The notes beneath the pieces were generated by a model. That model ran no database searches. It was not told where the DNA came from and was given only the letters and a program-made list of their open reading frames with translations. Position numbers and translations under genes: made by a program. Shown one piece after another: positions 40,751-49,256 of a DNA stretch of 64,000 nt. The DNA is from Halobacterium rubrum (GTDB taxonomy: Archaea; Halobacteriota; Halobacteria; Halobacteriales; Halobacteriaceae): the NCBI RefSeq assembly GCF_021729015.1, contig NZ_JAJQQZ010000001.1:372001-436000 (forward strand). Direction: 5' to 3'. The number at the start of each line of letters is the position of its first letter. Position 1 is the first letter of the stretch.

Positions 40751-41764
40751 GTGACGCGGACTGTCGTCGCCGTCCTGCTCGCCGGCGGCACCGGCACCCG
40801 GCTGTACCCCGCGAGCCGCAGCCACCGACCGAAGCAGTTCCTCGCGCTCGGCGACGACGACGACGACGACCGCAGCCTCCTCCGCCGCACCGCCGACCGC
40901 GCGAGCTTCGCCGACGACGTCGTTTCGGTCACGCGCGACGAGTACGCCGACCGGGTCAGCGAGACCGTCCCCGAGGCCACAGTTCTCACCGAACCCGCCG
41001 GGAAAGACACGGGGCCGGCGCTCGCGTACGCCGCCAGCGAGGTCCGGGAGAGATTCGACGAGGACGCGGTGATGCTCTGTCTCCCCAGCGACCACGTCGT
41101 CGGCGACGGCTTCCGGGAGACCGCCGAGACGGCCATCGACGTCGCCGCACGCACTGACGCGCTCGTCACACTCGGCGTCGAACCGGACCGTCCCGCCACC
41201 GGCTACGGGTACATCGAGCCGGGCGAAGACCGCGGCGACCACAGCGAGGTCGCCGTGTTCCGCGAGAAGCCGGACGCCGAGACGGCCGAGCGCCTGCTCG
41301 AACAGGGCTGCCTCTGGAACGCCGGGATGTTCGCGTGGAGGCCAGCGGCCTTCCTCGACGCCGCCCGCAGCGGGCCACTCGCACCGGTCGTGGACGCCCT
41401 CGACTCCGGGACGGACCCGGCGGTCGCCTTCGACCGCGTCGACCCCGTCAGCGTCGACTACGCCGTCCTCGAGCGCGCCGGCGACGTCCGGGTCGTCCCC
41501 GCTGCCTTCGACTGGGACGACGTCGGCGCCTGGGACTCGCTCGGCCGCCTGCTGGACGGCGAGAACGCTGTCTTGGGGGACGCGACGACCATCGACGCCT
41601 CCGGGAACGTGGTCGCCAGCGACGACGACAACCACGTCTCGGTCGTCGGCGTCGACGACCTCGTGGTCGCCGCCTACGACGACCGCGTGCTCGTCGTCCC
41701 GAAAGAAGACACCCAGCGCGTCCGCGAAGTGGTCGCTGAACTGGCGGACGACGGGCTGTTTTGA
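40751..41764 (+). CDS. Mannose-1-phosphate guanylyltransferase-like enzyme
   Basis: 337 aa, GTG start. The nucleotidyltransferase signature LAGGTGTRLYPASRSHRPKQ is at residues 10-30; then EPAGKDTGPALAYAA, LPSDHVVGDGFRETAE, ATGYGYIEPGED, FREKPDAETAE and LWNAGMFAWR. These match bacterial ManC/archaeal GDP-mannose pyrophosphorylases. It makes GDP-mannose (or a related NDP-sugar) from mannose-1-phosphate and GTP, used for surface glycans. No isomerase domain is fused. The neighbours are not sugar genes. Confidence 0.85.
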   Translation: MTRTVVAVLLAGGTGTRLYPASRSHRPKQFLALGDDDDDDRSLLRRTADRASFADDVVSVTRDEYADRVSETVPEATVLTEPAGKDTGPALAYAASEVRERFDEDAVMLCLPSDHVVGDGFRETAETAIDVAARTDALVTLGVEPDRPATGYGYIEPGEDRGDHSEVAVFREKPDAETAERLLEQGCLWNAGMFAWRPAAFLDAARSGPLAPVVDALDSGTDPAVAFDRVDPVSVDYAVLERAGDVRVVPAAFDWDDVGAWDSLGRLLDGENAVLGDATTIDASGNVVASDDDNHVSVVGVDDLVVAAYDDRVLVVPKEDTQRVREVVAELADDGLF

Positions 41765-41859
41765 GTGGTCTCGGTAGCGCTATCCCGGTTCTGGACCTGG
41801 CGTTGCAAGTGGGTCAGCAGCGCGATTCAGCGGGGTATGTACCACTCGTCGAATCACGA

Positions 41860-41990
41860 CACGTAAATCGCCTCGGGGTCAAGCCCCGAGGCTTTCGCGT
41901 GGACTCCCGTTCTATCCCCCAACTGAGGCAGGGGGTGCGTACTCCCCGCTTACGTTCAGCGTCCCGCGATTCAAGCGCACATCTACGGGT
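41860..41990 (-). ncRNA. Candidate omega-RNA / right end of IS605-type element
   Basis: Downstream of the tnpB remnant on the minus strand lies a 9-bp perfect stem (GCCTCGGGG at 41870-41878 against CCCCGAGGC at 41884-41892) with loop CTTGA. It is preceded by a G-rich segment overlapping the 3' end of the gene. Haloarchaeal IS1341/IS605-type elements end in just such a hairpin, and the RNA covering the tnpB 3' end and the right end is the guide RNA. The guide would be the sequence left of about 41865. Limits are approximate. Confidence 0.5.
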
Positions 41991-42451
41991 GCGCCTCCAT
42001 CGCCTGCGTTTTGCCGACGACGGAGATACTGCAAACCGATGTTCTTCGAGGCGTTGTAGTCGGCGTGGTTCTCATACCCACACTGCTGGCACTCGAACGA
42101 CTCCCCGTTCCGGTTATCGTCGTGGGTAAACCCACACGTCGAGCAACGCTTCGACGTGTTGCGCGGGTCAACCTGCACGGTTTCGACGCCGTGTTCTTTG
42201 GCTTTGTATTCGACGTACTCGTAGAGGCGTCGGAACGCCCAGACGTGTTGCCACGTCGCCTCGGGGATATTCTCCCGAATGTTGGTCAAGTCCTCGAACA
42301 CGATGTGCGAACAGTCGTTCTCGACGGCCTCCTCGATGAGTTCGTTCGCCACCGTGTGAAGCTGTATCACGTCGGGGGGTCGTCCCGCCATCGTAGCGTG
42401 GTTTGTGTCATCTGGTGTCGGCTTCCTCCCCGGCCTCAAGGGTCGGGGCAT
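41912..42451 (-). pseudogene. tnpB: TnpB (IS605/IS1341-type) C-terminal fragment
   Basis: About 179 codons are open, but the homologous part begins only near residue 30. Seen: RuvC-II region ([20 protein letters not shown]), zinc finger ([13 protein letters not shown], then [10 protein letters not shown]) and RuvC-III ([17 protein letters not shown]). The N-terminal two thirds, including the RuvC-I Asp, are missing, so it cannot be an active guide-dependent nuclease. The first 20 or so codons are read through a second right-end-like hairpin at 42428-42448. No transposase tnpA is nearby. Confidence 0.85.
42428..42448 (-). repeat. Second IS605-type right-end hairpin at the tnpB truncation point
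   Basis: CCCCGGCC (42428-42435) pairs with GGTCGGGG (42441-42448), one G-U pair, around the loop TCAAG. The loop and orientation are the same as in the hairpin at 41870-41892. It sits exactly where the TnpB homology stops, suggesting that the right end of another element was fused to this fragment. Confidence 0.5.
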
Positions 42452-42525
42452 CCGCCTCGTACCGCCTGTGAACTCGAAACCTGTTCTCCGGACGGACAGC
42501 CACAGTCGAATGTGGGATGGATACG

Positions 42526-43851
42526 TCAGTCCGCGGCGTGGGCCTGGCCCCCGCGGTTCTCGTCCATTCCGCTCTCACGATGCAGCCAGTAGAGGACCAG
42601 GAACAGCCCCGTTGCCAACACGTTCAGTACCATCTTGTAGTTCATTTCGATCCCGACCTCGGCTATCTGGACGCTGTCGGGTGACGGGATCACTCCGGCA
42701 GCCAGAAAGACGAAGTGGATGATGACCCCGGTTACCACGGCAGAACCGAAGATCATCAACGAGAGGACGACAGCGAACGTCGTCCCGTAGTACTCTCGAT
42801 AGGCGTCCATGATGGGCGGGACGATCAGGTCGGCGTAGATGTATGAGAGAACCGACCCGAATGGCAGGCCGTTGCTGAACAGCACGGCACCGAAGGGGAC
42901 GTTCCCGACGGAGCAGACGAACGTGGCGACGCCGATGATCGCGCCGAGAACCGCGGTCCAGAAGATGTACACCGGAACACCGAATGTGGCACCGGAGAAG
43001 ACGGCGGTCCAGACCGACTCGGGGATGAACCCGGCAATCAGTCCGGCGAAGATGAACCCGATGGCGATCTCGTCCCAGAGCATCCCCCACTCCTTCCACT
43101 GCTTATCGGCTAGCGCCTTCCAGCCCTCCATCGACGTGGCCTGTTGAATGATCGTGGTGTTGGCCTCTTCAGGATCGAAGCTCTCCTTGCACGACGCCGA
43201 GCAGAAGTGGTAGGTCTCACCGCCGTGTTGAATGGTGTGTTCGGTCTCGCTGGGGTTGATCTCCATCCCGCAGACCGGGTCCCGGACCGTCTGCTCTCTC
43301 TCATCGCGGACGTTCTGGCGAGCCTGCTCGACGACCTCGTCGGGGACGAGGTAGACGAAGCCGAACGCCATCATCCCGATGAGTACGAACCCGCCCACGA
43401 TGTCGGCGAGGAGGAACTGCCAGCCGAGCAGTATCCAGATGACGGCACCGATCTCGATGACGAGGTTCGTCGAAGCGAACATGAACGCCCCCAATGTGGC
43501 GGCGGCGGAGCCGCCTTTCTTGAAGAGGTTCTTCGCGGTGGCGATGGCCGAGTACGAACACGACGAGGAGACGAACCCGAACAGCGATCCGTACCCGATC
43601 TCCCGGAGTCCGTGCCCCTCGAGCAGTTCGCTGACCTCCTCGTTCGAGGTCCAGGCTTCGACGCCGCCCGCGATAGCGAATCCGACGACGAGCGCCCACC
43701 ACGTGATCCAGGCCATGGCGGCTGTCGTCGTCAGAAACTGTCGGAAGCTCTCGACGAAGAACGCCCCGAGCGGCTGGTTCGTGGTGAACACGCCGATGGC
43801 GACGGTCACGAGCGCGATGACCGCCAGTATCGCGTACTCAGTGCGCTCCAT
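42526..43851 (-). CDS. ArsP/DUF318-type permease with internal YHS domain
   Basis: 441 aa from ATG 43851 ([20 protein letters not shown]); a TTG at 43896 would add 15 residues. About eight to ten transmembrane helices are in two bundles. The first has [20 protein letters not shown], the second [20 protein letters not shown], the paired Cys-Ser-x-G motifs of the predicted permease family. Between them lies a YHS domain ([20 protein letters not shown], then [13 protein letters not shown]), which binds metal. It may move a metal or metalloid species. No regulator lies beside it. The gap 43897-44097 holds no gene. Confidence 0.85.
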   Translation of the reverse strand: MERTEYAILAVIALVTVAIGVFTTNQPLGAFFVESFRQFLTTTAAMAWITWWALVVGFAIAGGVEAWTSNEEVSELLEGHGLREIGYGSLFGFVSSSCSYSAIATAKNLFKKGGSAAATLGAFMFASTNLVIEIGAVIWILLGWQFLLADIVGGFVLIGMMAFGFVYLVPDEVVEQARQNVRDEREQTVRDPVCGMEINPSETEHTIQHGGETYHFCSASCKESFDPEEANTTIIQQATSMEGWKALADKQWKEWGMLWDEIAIGFIFAGLIAGFIPESVWTAVFSGATFGVPVYIFWTAVLGAIIGVATFVCSVGNVPFGAVLFSNGLPFGSVLSYIYADLIVPPIMDAYREYYGTTFAVVLSLMIFGSAVVTGVIIHFVFLAAGVIPSPDSVQIAEVGIEMNYKMVLNVLATGLFLVLYWLHRESGMDENRGGQAHAAD

Positions 43852-44097
43852 GTGTTCTGATGGGAGAGCCACACTTACCGGGATTGTGGCTTCCAATCCA
43901 GTCCGAGTAACCGGCTGTGAGTTTGGAACCTAAAATGCTGAGCGACCCTATTTTGTTCCTCTCTCTTTTCCGAACCAGATAAACCGAATCTGTAGCTGAT
44001 AGAATCTACGTGGTGGATTCGCCGGTCTGCTTACTGACTCGGCTGTCTCATATCCCCGTATTCGAGATGACTGAATCCCTCGTGTGAGCAACCACTG

Positions 44098-44883
44098 TCA
44101 TCCCCGCAGTCGGCCGCCGTCGACGGGCACGCTGGCGCCGTTCACGAAGCTCGCGCGGTCGCTCGCGAGGAACGCCACCACGTCGCCGAGTTCGCCGGGG
44201 TCGCCGACTCTGTCCAGCGGGATGTCGTCGCTCCAGGCCGCCAGTCCCGCCTCGTAGCTGTCGTACTCGCCGCGCTCGACGGACGCCGCCACGAGTTCCT
44301 CGATGCGCGGCGTCTCGTGGGCACCGGGCTGGACGACGTTCGCGCGCACCTCGGGCGCCCACTCGCGGGCGACGGTCTTCGCCAGCCCGACGACGCCCCG
44401 CCGGACGGCGTTCGACAGCACGAGCCCCTCGATGGGCTCGCTGACGCTCGTCGACGTGATGCAGGTGACGGTGCCGCCGTCGCCAGCGACGAGGTGCTCG
44501 TGGGCGGCGTCCAGCGTGCGCACGACGCTCATCACGAGCAGGTCGAACGCCTCGTACCAGTCCTGCTCGCTGGTCTCGAGGAACGGCCCGCTCGGCACGC
44601 CGCCCGCCGACGTGACGAGGTGGTCGAGTCCGCCGAACTCATCGACGGTCGCCTCCACGACCGCGTCCACGTCGTCGGGGTCGGTGATGTCGGCCGGGAC
44701 GGTGTGGACGTCGCCGGCTGCCCCGTCCCGGACGTCCTCGGCTGCCGCCTCGAGTCGGTCCGCGCTGCGCGAGCACAGCACCACATCGGCGCCCTCGCGC
44801 GCGAGCGCCGCCGCACTCGCCTTCCCGAGGCCGCTCGACGATGCCGTCACGAGCGCCGCGTCGCCGTCGAGTGTCAGGTCCAT
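44098..44883 (-). CDS. SDR-family protein with substituted catalytic Tyr/Lys
   Basis: 261 aa. The cofactor motif TASSSGLGKASAAALAREGA and the NAG-type TSAGGVPSGP are normal, as is the C-terminal FVNGASVPVDGGRLRG. The YxxxK pair is replaced: EGLVLSNAVRRGVVGLAKTV carries L154 and N158 where Tyr and Lys are expected. A subgroup of FabG-like SDRs with 'LxLSNxxR' exists; its members keep the fold but probably use another mechanism or act as binding proteins. It is transcribed away from the first CHAT gene, 123 nt away. Confidence 0.85.
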   Translation of the reverse strand: MDLTLDGDAALVTASSSGLGKASAAALAREGADVVLCSRSADRLEAAAEDVRDGAAGDVHTVPADITDPDDVDAVVEATVDEFGGLDHLVTSAGGVPSGPFLETSEQDWYEAFDLLVMSVVRTLDAAHEHLVAGDGGTVTCITSTSVSEPIEGLVLSNAVRRGVVGLAKTVAREWAPEVRANVVQPGAHETPRIEELVAASVERGEYDSYEAGLAAWSDDIPLDRVGDPGELGDVVAFLASDRASFVNGASVPVDGGRLRG

Positions 44884-45006
44884 GCGACTGGGTGGGCCGG
44901 CCAGGGGCTAAGTCGCTTCGCCGCCGGCAACTGCTGGAACCTAAACATCTATCAACGCTCTATCGAGTACGCCGTAGCAGTCGGCCGCGTGCCGGCCCAT
45001 ACCACC

Positions 45007-47061
45007 GTGACGATACACTTCGACGTCGCGCCCGACGACGCCGGCGCCCGGACGCTCCGCGTGCGGGACACGACGGAGGCCGAGCGGTTCGACCTCCACG
45101 CCGACCGCGAACTATCGCCCGAGCAGGCGTCGACCGACGAGTTCTCGCGGCCCGTCGACGCGGCAGTGGTGCTAACAGTGGGAGAACTCCACTTTCCGCT
45201 CCACAACCCGGCGGTGTTCTTTCAGCAAGGGTCGGCAGTTCACCGGAGTGAGGACGAGGCGTCGAGCGAGTGGCTACAGCGGGGAACGTACGAGGTGGAC
45301 GTGCTCGTTCCAGCAGTAAAGACGTACGTGAAGGTGTGTGATGCCCGGGTTCGGGCACGGTTCGGGGACGGACACACCGTCCTCGAGGTCGACCCTGGAA
45401 CGAGACTCGTCGTGGGTGCGCGGTCGCACCACGAGCAGCCGGCGGGCACTGTCACGACGACCGAAGACCCGCGGGACGTGATGCGGGCGATTTCGACGTT
45501 CGGGTCGGCGCTGAAGACTCACTCTCCGGACCGGTCGTGGCCGACGCTGCGCGGACATCCGCCGGCGCTCGAACTCGGGTCGAGTCTCGAGGTGCCGGAC
45601 GCCGTCGCGCCGCCGGAGACAGGTGTGACCATCGAGGTGCCACCCGACTACGGGCCGATTTTCTCGGTGGCGCCGCTGGCGTACTACCTCGGCGCCACCG
45701 TCGAGCCGGGCAGTCGGCCCCGGCTCCACACTGAAGGAACAACGCACGAATTCGACCCGGACGCACTCGCCAGCGAGGTTGCCGACGTCCTCGAGCACTG
45801 TTTCGTGCTGGACGGAACTGTGCGGACTGCGGGTGTCTACCCGTACCGTCACGAGCAGGCCGACGTCGTCGACGAACGGACGAACCTCGACCACGAGCGG
45901 CTGTTCGAGCTACCGCTGGCAGAACGGACGGCCGCGTACCTCGACATCCCCCGCTCGGTCACCGCCGAGCTCCTGCGGTGGCACTTGACAGCTGACGTCT
46001 CCCCGGAGGCGCGCTACGCGGCGGCGCTGCCGCACCTCGTGAACGCGCTCACCGCCATTCGGAGTCCGCCACCGGAGCCGTCGCGCGTGGAGCGGGCGCC
46101 CGAGCCGAACGCGCTGGCGCGGTCGCTCGCGCAGGACCCCGACGACGCCACGACGTTCGTCCGCCCGCAGGACGCCGGCACCCCCGGACACGCCTGGGTC
46201 GGGGAGGGGTTCGCGGTGGAAGCGGCGAACCCGACGGTAGGGTCGTTTCGACGGGGGTTCGAGTGGCCGTCCGGCGAGGGGCCACTGGACGTCCACGTGG
46301 TGTACAACGACGAGCGGCTGGACGCCCCAGACGAGCTCGCCTACAGTGTCCACGAACTCGCGGACACGAGTGTCAGGGTGTCGGAGTCGCTGCCGACGGT
46401 GGAGTTGCGGGAGGCGTTGCTGGAGGACACCGACTTCCTGCACTTCGTGGGACACGTGACCGAGCGGGGGATGGTGTGTCCGGACGGGGAGCTGGACGTG
46501 CGGACGCTGCCGATGACCGGCGTGGGGGCGTTCTTCCTGAACGGGTGTCGCTCGTACGAGCAGGGGTTCGCGTTGCTGACGGCGGGGGCGGCGGGTGGTA
46601 TCGTCACCGTCGACGATGTCGAAGACGAGGTCGCCGGCGAGGTCGGGTATCAGGCGGCGATGTTGCTGGATGCCGGTTTCCCGCTGTACGCCGTACTGGA
46701 CGTGCTCGACCGGACTGAGGTCGACACGAGCCGGTACACCCTCCTCGGCGACCCAGCGCTCACGCTTCGGCGGAGTGCGAATGGCGTGGCGGACCTCTGG
46801 ACACCCGTAGCTGGTGGCGACAGCAACGCCGACGAGATCCAGTTCTCGTCGACGCTGTACCCGACTGGCGAGAACGGGCTCGGCAGTCTGTATTCGTTCA
46901 ACCACGGGTCAGGTCCGCCCTCTCTCGGGTCGGCGAGACAGACGTCATTCGTGCTGTCGAACGACGATCTTGCCGGGTTCGTGGAGAACCACGTATCACC
47001 GTTGCTCGTAGACGGCCGGCTCCAGCCAGCCAACTCGTTCACGGTCGACGACTTCCAGTAG
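45007..47061 (+). CDS. CHAT-domain (caspase-like) protease, tandem copy 1
   Basis: 684 aa from GTG 45007, aligned with the starts of copies 2 and 3. The first 170 residues are beta-rich; SWPTLRGHPPA is at 177-187, then TGVTIEVPPDYGPIFSVAPL. A linker (about 360-420) leads to the CHAT domain: FLHFVGHVTERGM with H483, FFLNGCRSYEQGF with C514, and LLTAGAAGGIVTVDDVEDEV, ending RYTLLGDPALTLRR. The His/Cys dyad is intact. After it, about 100 residues differ between copies and end LLVDGRLQPANSFTVDDFQ. CHAT proteases cut proteins in cell-death and defence pathways; here the target is unknown. No signal peptide. A TATA-like CTAAACA lies at 44941. Confidence 0.85.
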   Translation: MTIHFDVAPDDAGARTLRVRDTTEAERFDLHADRELSPEQASTDEFSRPVDAAVVLTVGELHFPLHNPAVFFQQGSAVHRSEDEASSEWLQRGTYEVDVLVPAVKTYVKVCDARVRARFGDGHTVLEVDPGTRLVVGARSHHEQPAGTVTTTEDPRDVMRAISTFGSALKTHSPDRSWPTLRGHPPALELGSSLEVPDAVAPPETGVTIEVPPDYGPIFSVAPLAYYLGATVEPGSRPRLHTEGTTHEFDPDALASEVADVLEHCFVLDGTVRTAGVYPYRHEQADVVDERTNLDHERLFELPLAERTAAYLDIPRSVTAELLRWHLTADVSPEARYAAALPHLVNALTAIRSPPPEPSRVERAPEPNALARSLAQDPDDATTFVRPQDAGTPGHAWVGEGFAVEAANPTVGSFRRGFEWPSGEGPLDVHVVYNDERLDAPDELAYSVHELADTSVRVSESLPTVELREALLEDTDFLHFVGHVTERGMVCPDGELDVRTLPMTGVGAFFLNGCRSYEQGFALLTAGAAGGIVTVDDVEDEVAGEVGYQAAMLLDAGFPLYAVLDVLDRTEVDTSRYTLLGDPALTLRRSANGVADLWTPVAGGDSNADEIQFSSTLYPTGENGLGSLYSFNHGSGPPSLGSARQTSFVLSNDDLAGFVENHVSPLLVDGRLQPANSFTVDDFQ

Positions 47062-47083
47062 GAGCACGCGCGGGTCTGACAAC

Positions 47084-47091
47084 GCTTATCC
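47084..47091 (+). promoter_or_regulatory. Promoter of CHAT copy 2
   Basis: GCTTATCC sits about 48 nt before the GTG. The block GGTCTGACAACGCTTATCCA is identical to the block before copy 3, as are the flanking bases and the last codons of copies 1 and 2. The unit was therefore duplicated with its promoter. Confidence 0.55.
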
Positions 47092-47135
47092 ACCCGTCGG
47101 CGACTACGTGGGGGGGAAGCAGCTACGAGGACAGC

Positions 47136-49181
47136 GTGACGATCCAGTTCGAAGTCGACGGTGACGGTCGGACGCTCCGAGTGGTAGACACTGCCGAGAG
47201 CGAGCGGTTCGACCTCCGCGCCGACCGCGAACTATCGCCCGAGCCGGCGTCGACCGACGAATTCGCGATGCCGGTGCAGGCCGCCGTCGGCATCGAGACC
47301 AGCGAACTCCACTTCCCGCTGTACCGGCCCGCCGTGTTCTTCGAGGACGGCGAGGCCGTCCACCGGACGGAGGACGAGGCGTCCAGCGAGTGGCTGGACC
47401 GGGGAACGTACGAGGTTGACGCGTCGCCGCCGGGCGCGAAGACGTACGTGAAGGTGTGTGACGCCCGAGTTCGGGCGCGCTTCGAGGACAACCACACCGT
47501 GCTCGACACCGAGTCGGCCACCCAGCTAGTCGTCGGTGTCCGGTCGCACCACGAGCAGCCGGCGGGGACAGTGACGGTGACAGACGACCCGCGGGACGTG
47601 ATGACGGCGGTTTCGACGTTCGGGTCGGCGCTGAAGACCCACTCTCCCGACCGGTCGTGGCCGACGCTGCGGGGCCACCCGCCGGCGCTCGAACTCGGGT
47701 CGAGTCTGGACGTTCCGGATGCTGTCGCACCGCCGGAGACGGGCGTGACCATCGAAGTGCCACCCGACTACGGGCCGATTTTCACGGTTGCACCGCTGGC
47801 GTACTACCTCGGTGCCACCGTCGAGCCCGGGTCGGAGCCGGCGCTCCACGCGGCCGGCCGGACGCAGTTCTTCGACGCGAACGACCTCGCCGCCGACGTG
47901 CAGGCGACGCTCGAACACCTGTTCGTGCTGGACGGGGTCGTCCGGACGGTCGGCGTCTTTCCGTTCCGGCACGAGCAGGCCGACCGCCTCGAGGAGCGCG
48001 TCGACCTCGACTACGAGCGGCTGTTCGAGTTGCCGCTGGACGAGCGGACTGCCGCCTACCTCGACGTGGCCCGTTCGGCGACCGAGGGGCTCGTCGGCTG
48101 GCACTCGACGGCGGACGTGGCGCCGGAGCCGCGGTACGTCGCGGCGCTGCCGCACCTCGTGACCGAGCTCACCGCGATTCGGAGCCCGCCGCCGGAGCCG
48201 TCGCGCGTGGAGCGGGCGCCCGAGCCGAACGCGCTGGCGCGGTCGCTCGCGCAGGACCGCGACGACGCCACGACGTTCGTCCGCCCGCAGGACGCCGGTA
48301 CCCCGGGGCACGCCTGGGTGGGTGAGGGGTTCGCGGTGGAGGCGGCGAACCCGACAGTGGGGTCGTTCCGGCGGGGGTTCGAGTGGCCGTCGGGCGAGGG
48401 GCCACTGGACGTCCACGTGGTGTACAACGACGAGCGGCTGGACGCCCCAGACGAACTCGCGTACGACGTGCACGAGACGGCCGACACCGACGTGCGGGTG
48501 TCGCAGTCGCTGACCACGGTGGAGTTGCGGGAGGCACTGCTGGAGGAGACGGACTTCCTGCACTTCGTGGGGCACGTCACGGAGCGGGGGATGGTGTGTC
48601 CGGACGGGGAACTGGACGTGCGGACGCTGCCGACAACGGGTGTAGGGGCGTTCTTCCTGAACGGGTGTCGCTCGTACGAGCAGGGGTTCGCACTGCTGAC
48701 GGCGGGGGCGGCGGGTGGCATCGTCACCGTCGACGACGTCGACGACGAGGTCGCTGGCCGGGTCGGCCGGGACGCCGCGCTGTTGCTGGATGCCGGTTTC
48801 CCGCTGTACGCCGTGCTGGACGTGATCGACCGCTCGGTCGCCGACGCGAGCCGGTACACCCTCCTCGGCGATCCGACGCTCGCACTCCGAAGGAGTGTGA
48901 ATCACGTGTCGACCCTCTGGACGCGTACCGCTACAGCCGAACCAGACGACGGTCGGACACAGTTCACGTCGACGCCGTATCCGCACGGCGAGAACGGGCT
49001 CGGCAGTCTCCTCTCTCGGCACTACGGTTCAGCGCCGACGTCCCTCACCTCCGCGAGTCCGACCAGCGTCGCGGTCTCGCCGGACGAACTCGCAGCACTC
49101 GTCGGGAACGAGCAGAGCCCACTGCTCGTCGACGGCGACCTTCGTCAGGCGAACGCGTTCTCTGTCGACGACTTCCAGTAG
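47136..49181 (+). CDS. CHAT-domain (caspase-like) protease, tandem copy 2
   Basis: 681 aa, GTG start at 47136 preceded by GAGGA. Order of parts as in copy 1: beta-rich N-terminus, SWPTLRGHPPA, TGVTIEVPPDYGPIFTVAPL, linker, CHAT domain with FVGH (H480) and NGCRSYEQG (C511). In the CHAT domain and the 40 codons before it (about 48.31-48.75 kb) the DNA is almost identical to copies 1 and 3, while residues 1-60 and the last 100 differ. This points to recent duplication or gene conversion of the catalytic part. It ends LLVDGDLRQANAFSVDDFQ. Confidence 0.85.
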   Translation: MTIQFEVDGDGRTLRVVDTAESERFDLRADRELSPEPASTDEFAMPVQAAVGIETSELHFPLYRPAVFFEDGEAVHRTEDEASSEWLDRGTYEVDASPPGAKTYVKVCDARVRARFEDNHTVLDTESATQLVVGVRSHHEQPAGTVTVTDDPRDVMTAVSTFGSALKTHSPDRSWPTLRGHPPALELGSSLDVPDAVAPPETGVTIEVPPDYGPIFTVAPLAYYLGATVEPGSEPALHAAGRTQFFDANDLAADVQATLEHLFVLDGVVRTVGVFPFRHEQADRLEERVDLDYERLFELPLDERTAAYLDVARSATEGLVGWHSTADVAPEPRYVAALPHLVTELTAIRSPPPEPSRVERAPEPNALARSLAQDRDDATTFVRPQDAGTPGHAWVGEGFAVEAANPTVGSFRRGFEWPSGEGPLDVHVVYNDERLDAPDELAYDVHETADTDVRVSQSLTTVELREALLEETDFLHFVGHVTERGMVCPDGELDVRTLPTTGVGAFFLNGCRSYEQGFALLTAGAAGGIVTVDDVDDEVAGRVGRDAALLLDAGFPLYAVLDVIDRSVADASRYTLLGDPTLALRRSVNHVSTLWTRTATAEPDDGRTQFTSTPYPHGENGLGSLLSRHYGSAPTSLTSASPTSVAVSPDELAALVGNEQSPLLVDGDLRQANAFSVDDFQ

Positions 49182-49204
49182 GAGCACGTCGCCGGTCTGA
49201 CAAC

Positions 49205-49212
49205 GCTTATCC
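49205..49212 (+). promoter_or_regulatory. Promoter of CHAT copy 3
   Basis: GCTTATCC lies about 48 nt before the GTG at 49257. The surrounding block of about 35 nt (49194-49230) matches 47073-47108 almost base for base. The copies can thus be transcribed separately. Confidence 0.55.
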
Positions 49213-49256
49213 ACCCGCCGGCGACTACGGACACGGAGGCAGTCCCGGGGGATTGC

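Noticed and set aside
44317-45006. Long N-terminal extension of CHAT copy 1
   Set aside because: It is antisense to the SDR gene. Copies 2 and 3 start at the equivalent GTG, so 45007 is used.
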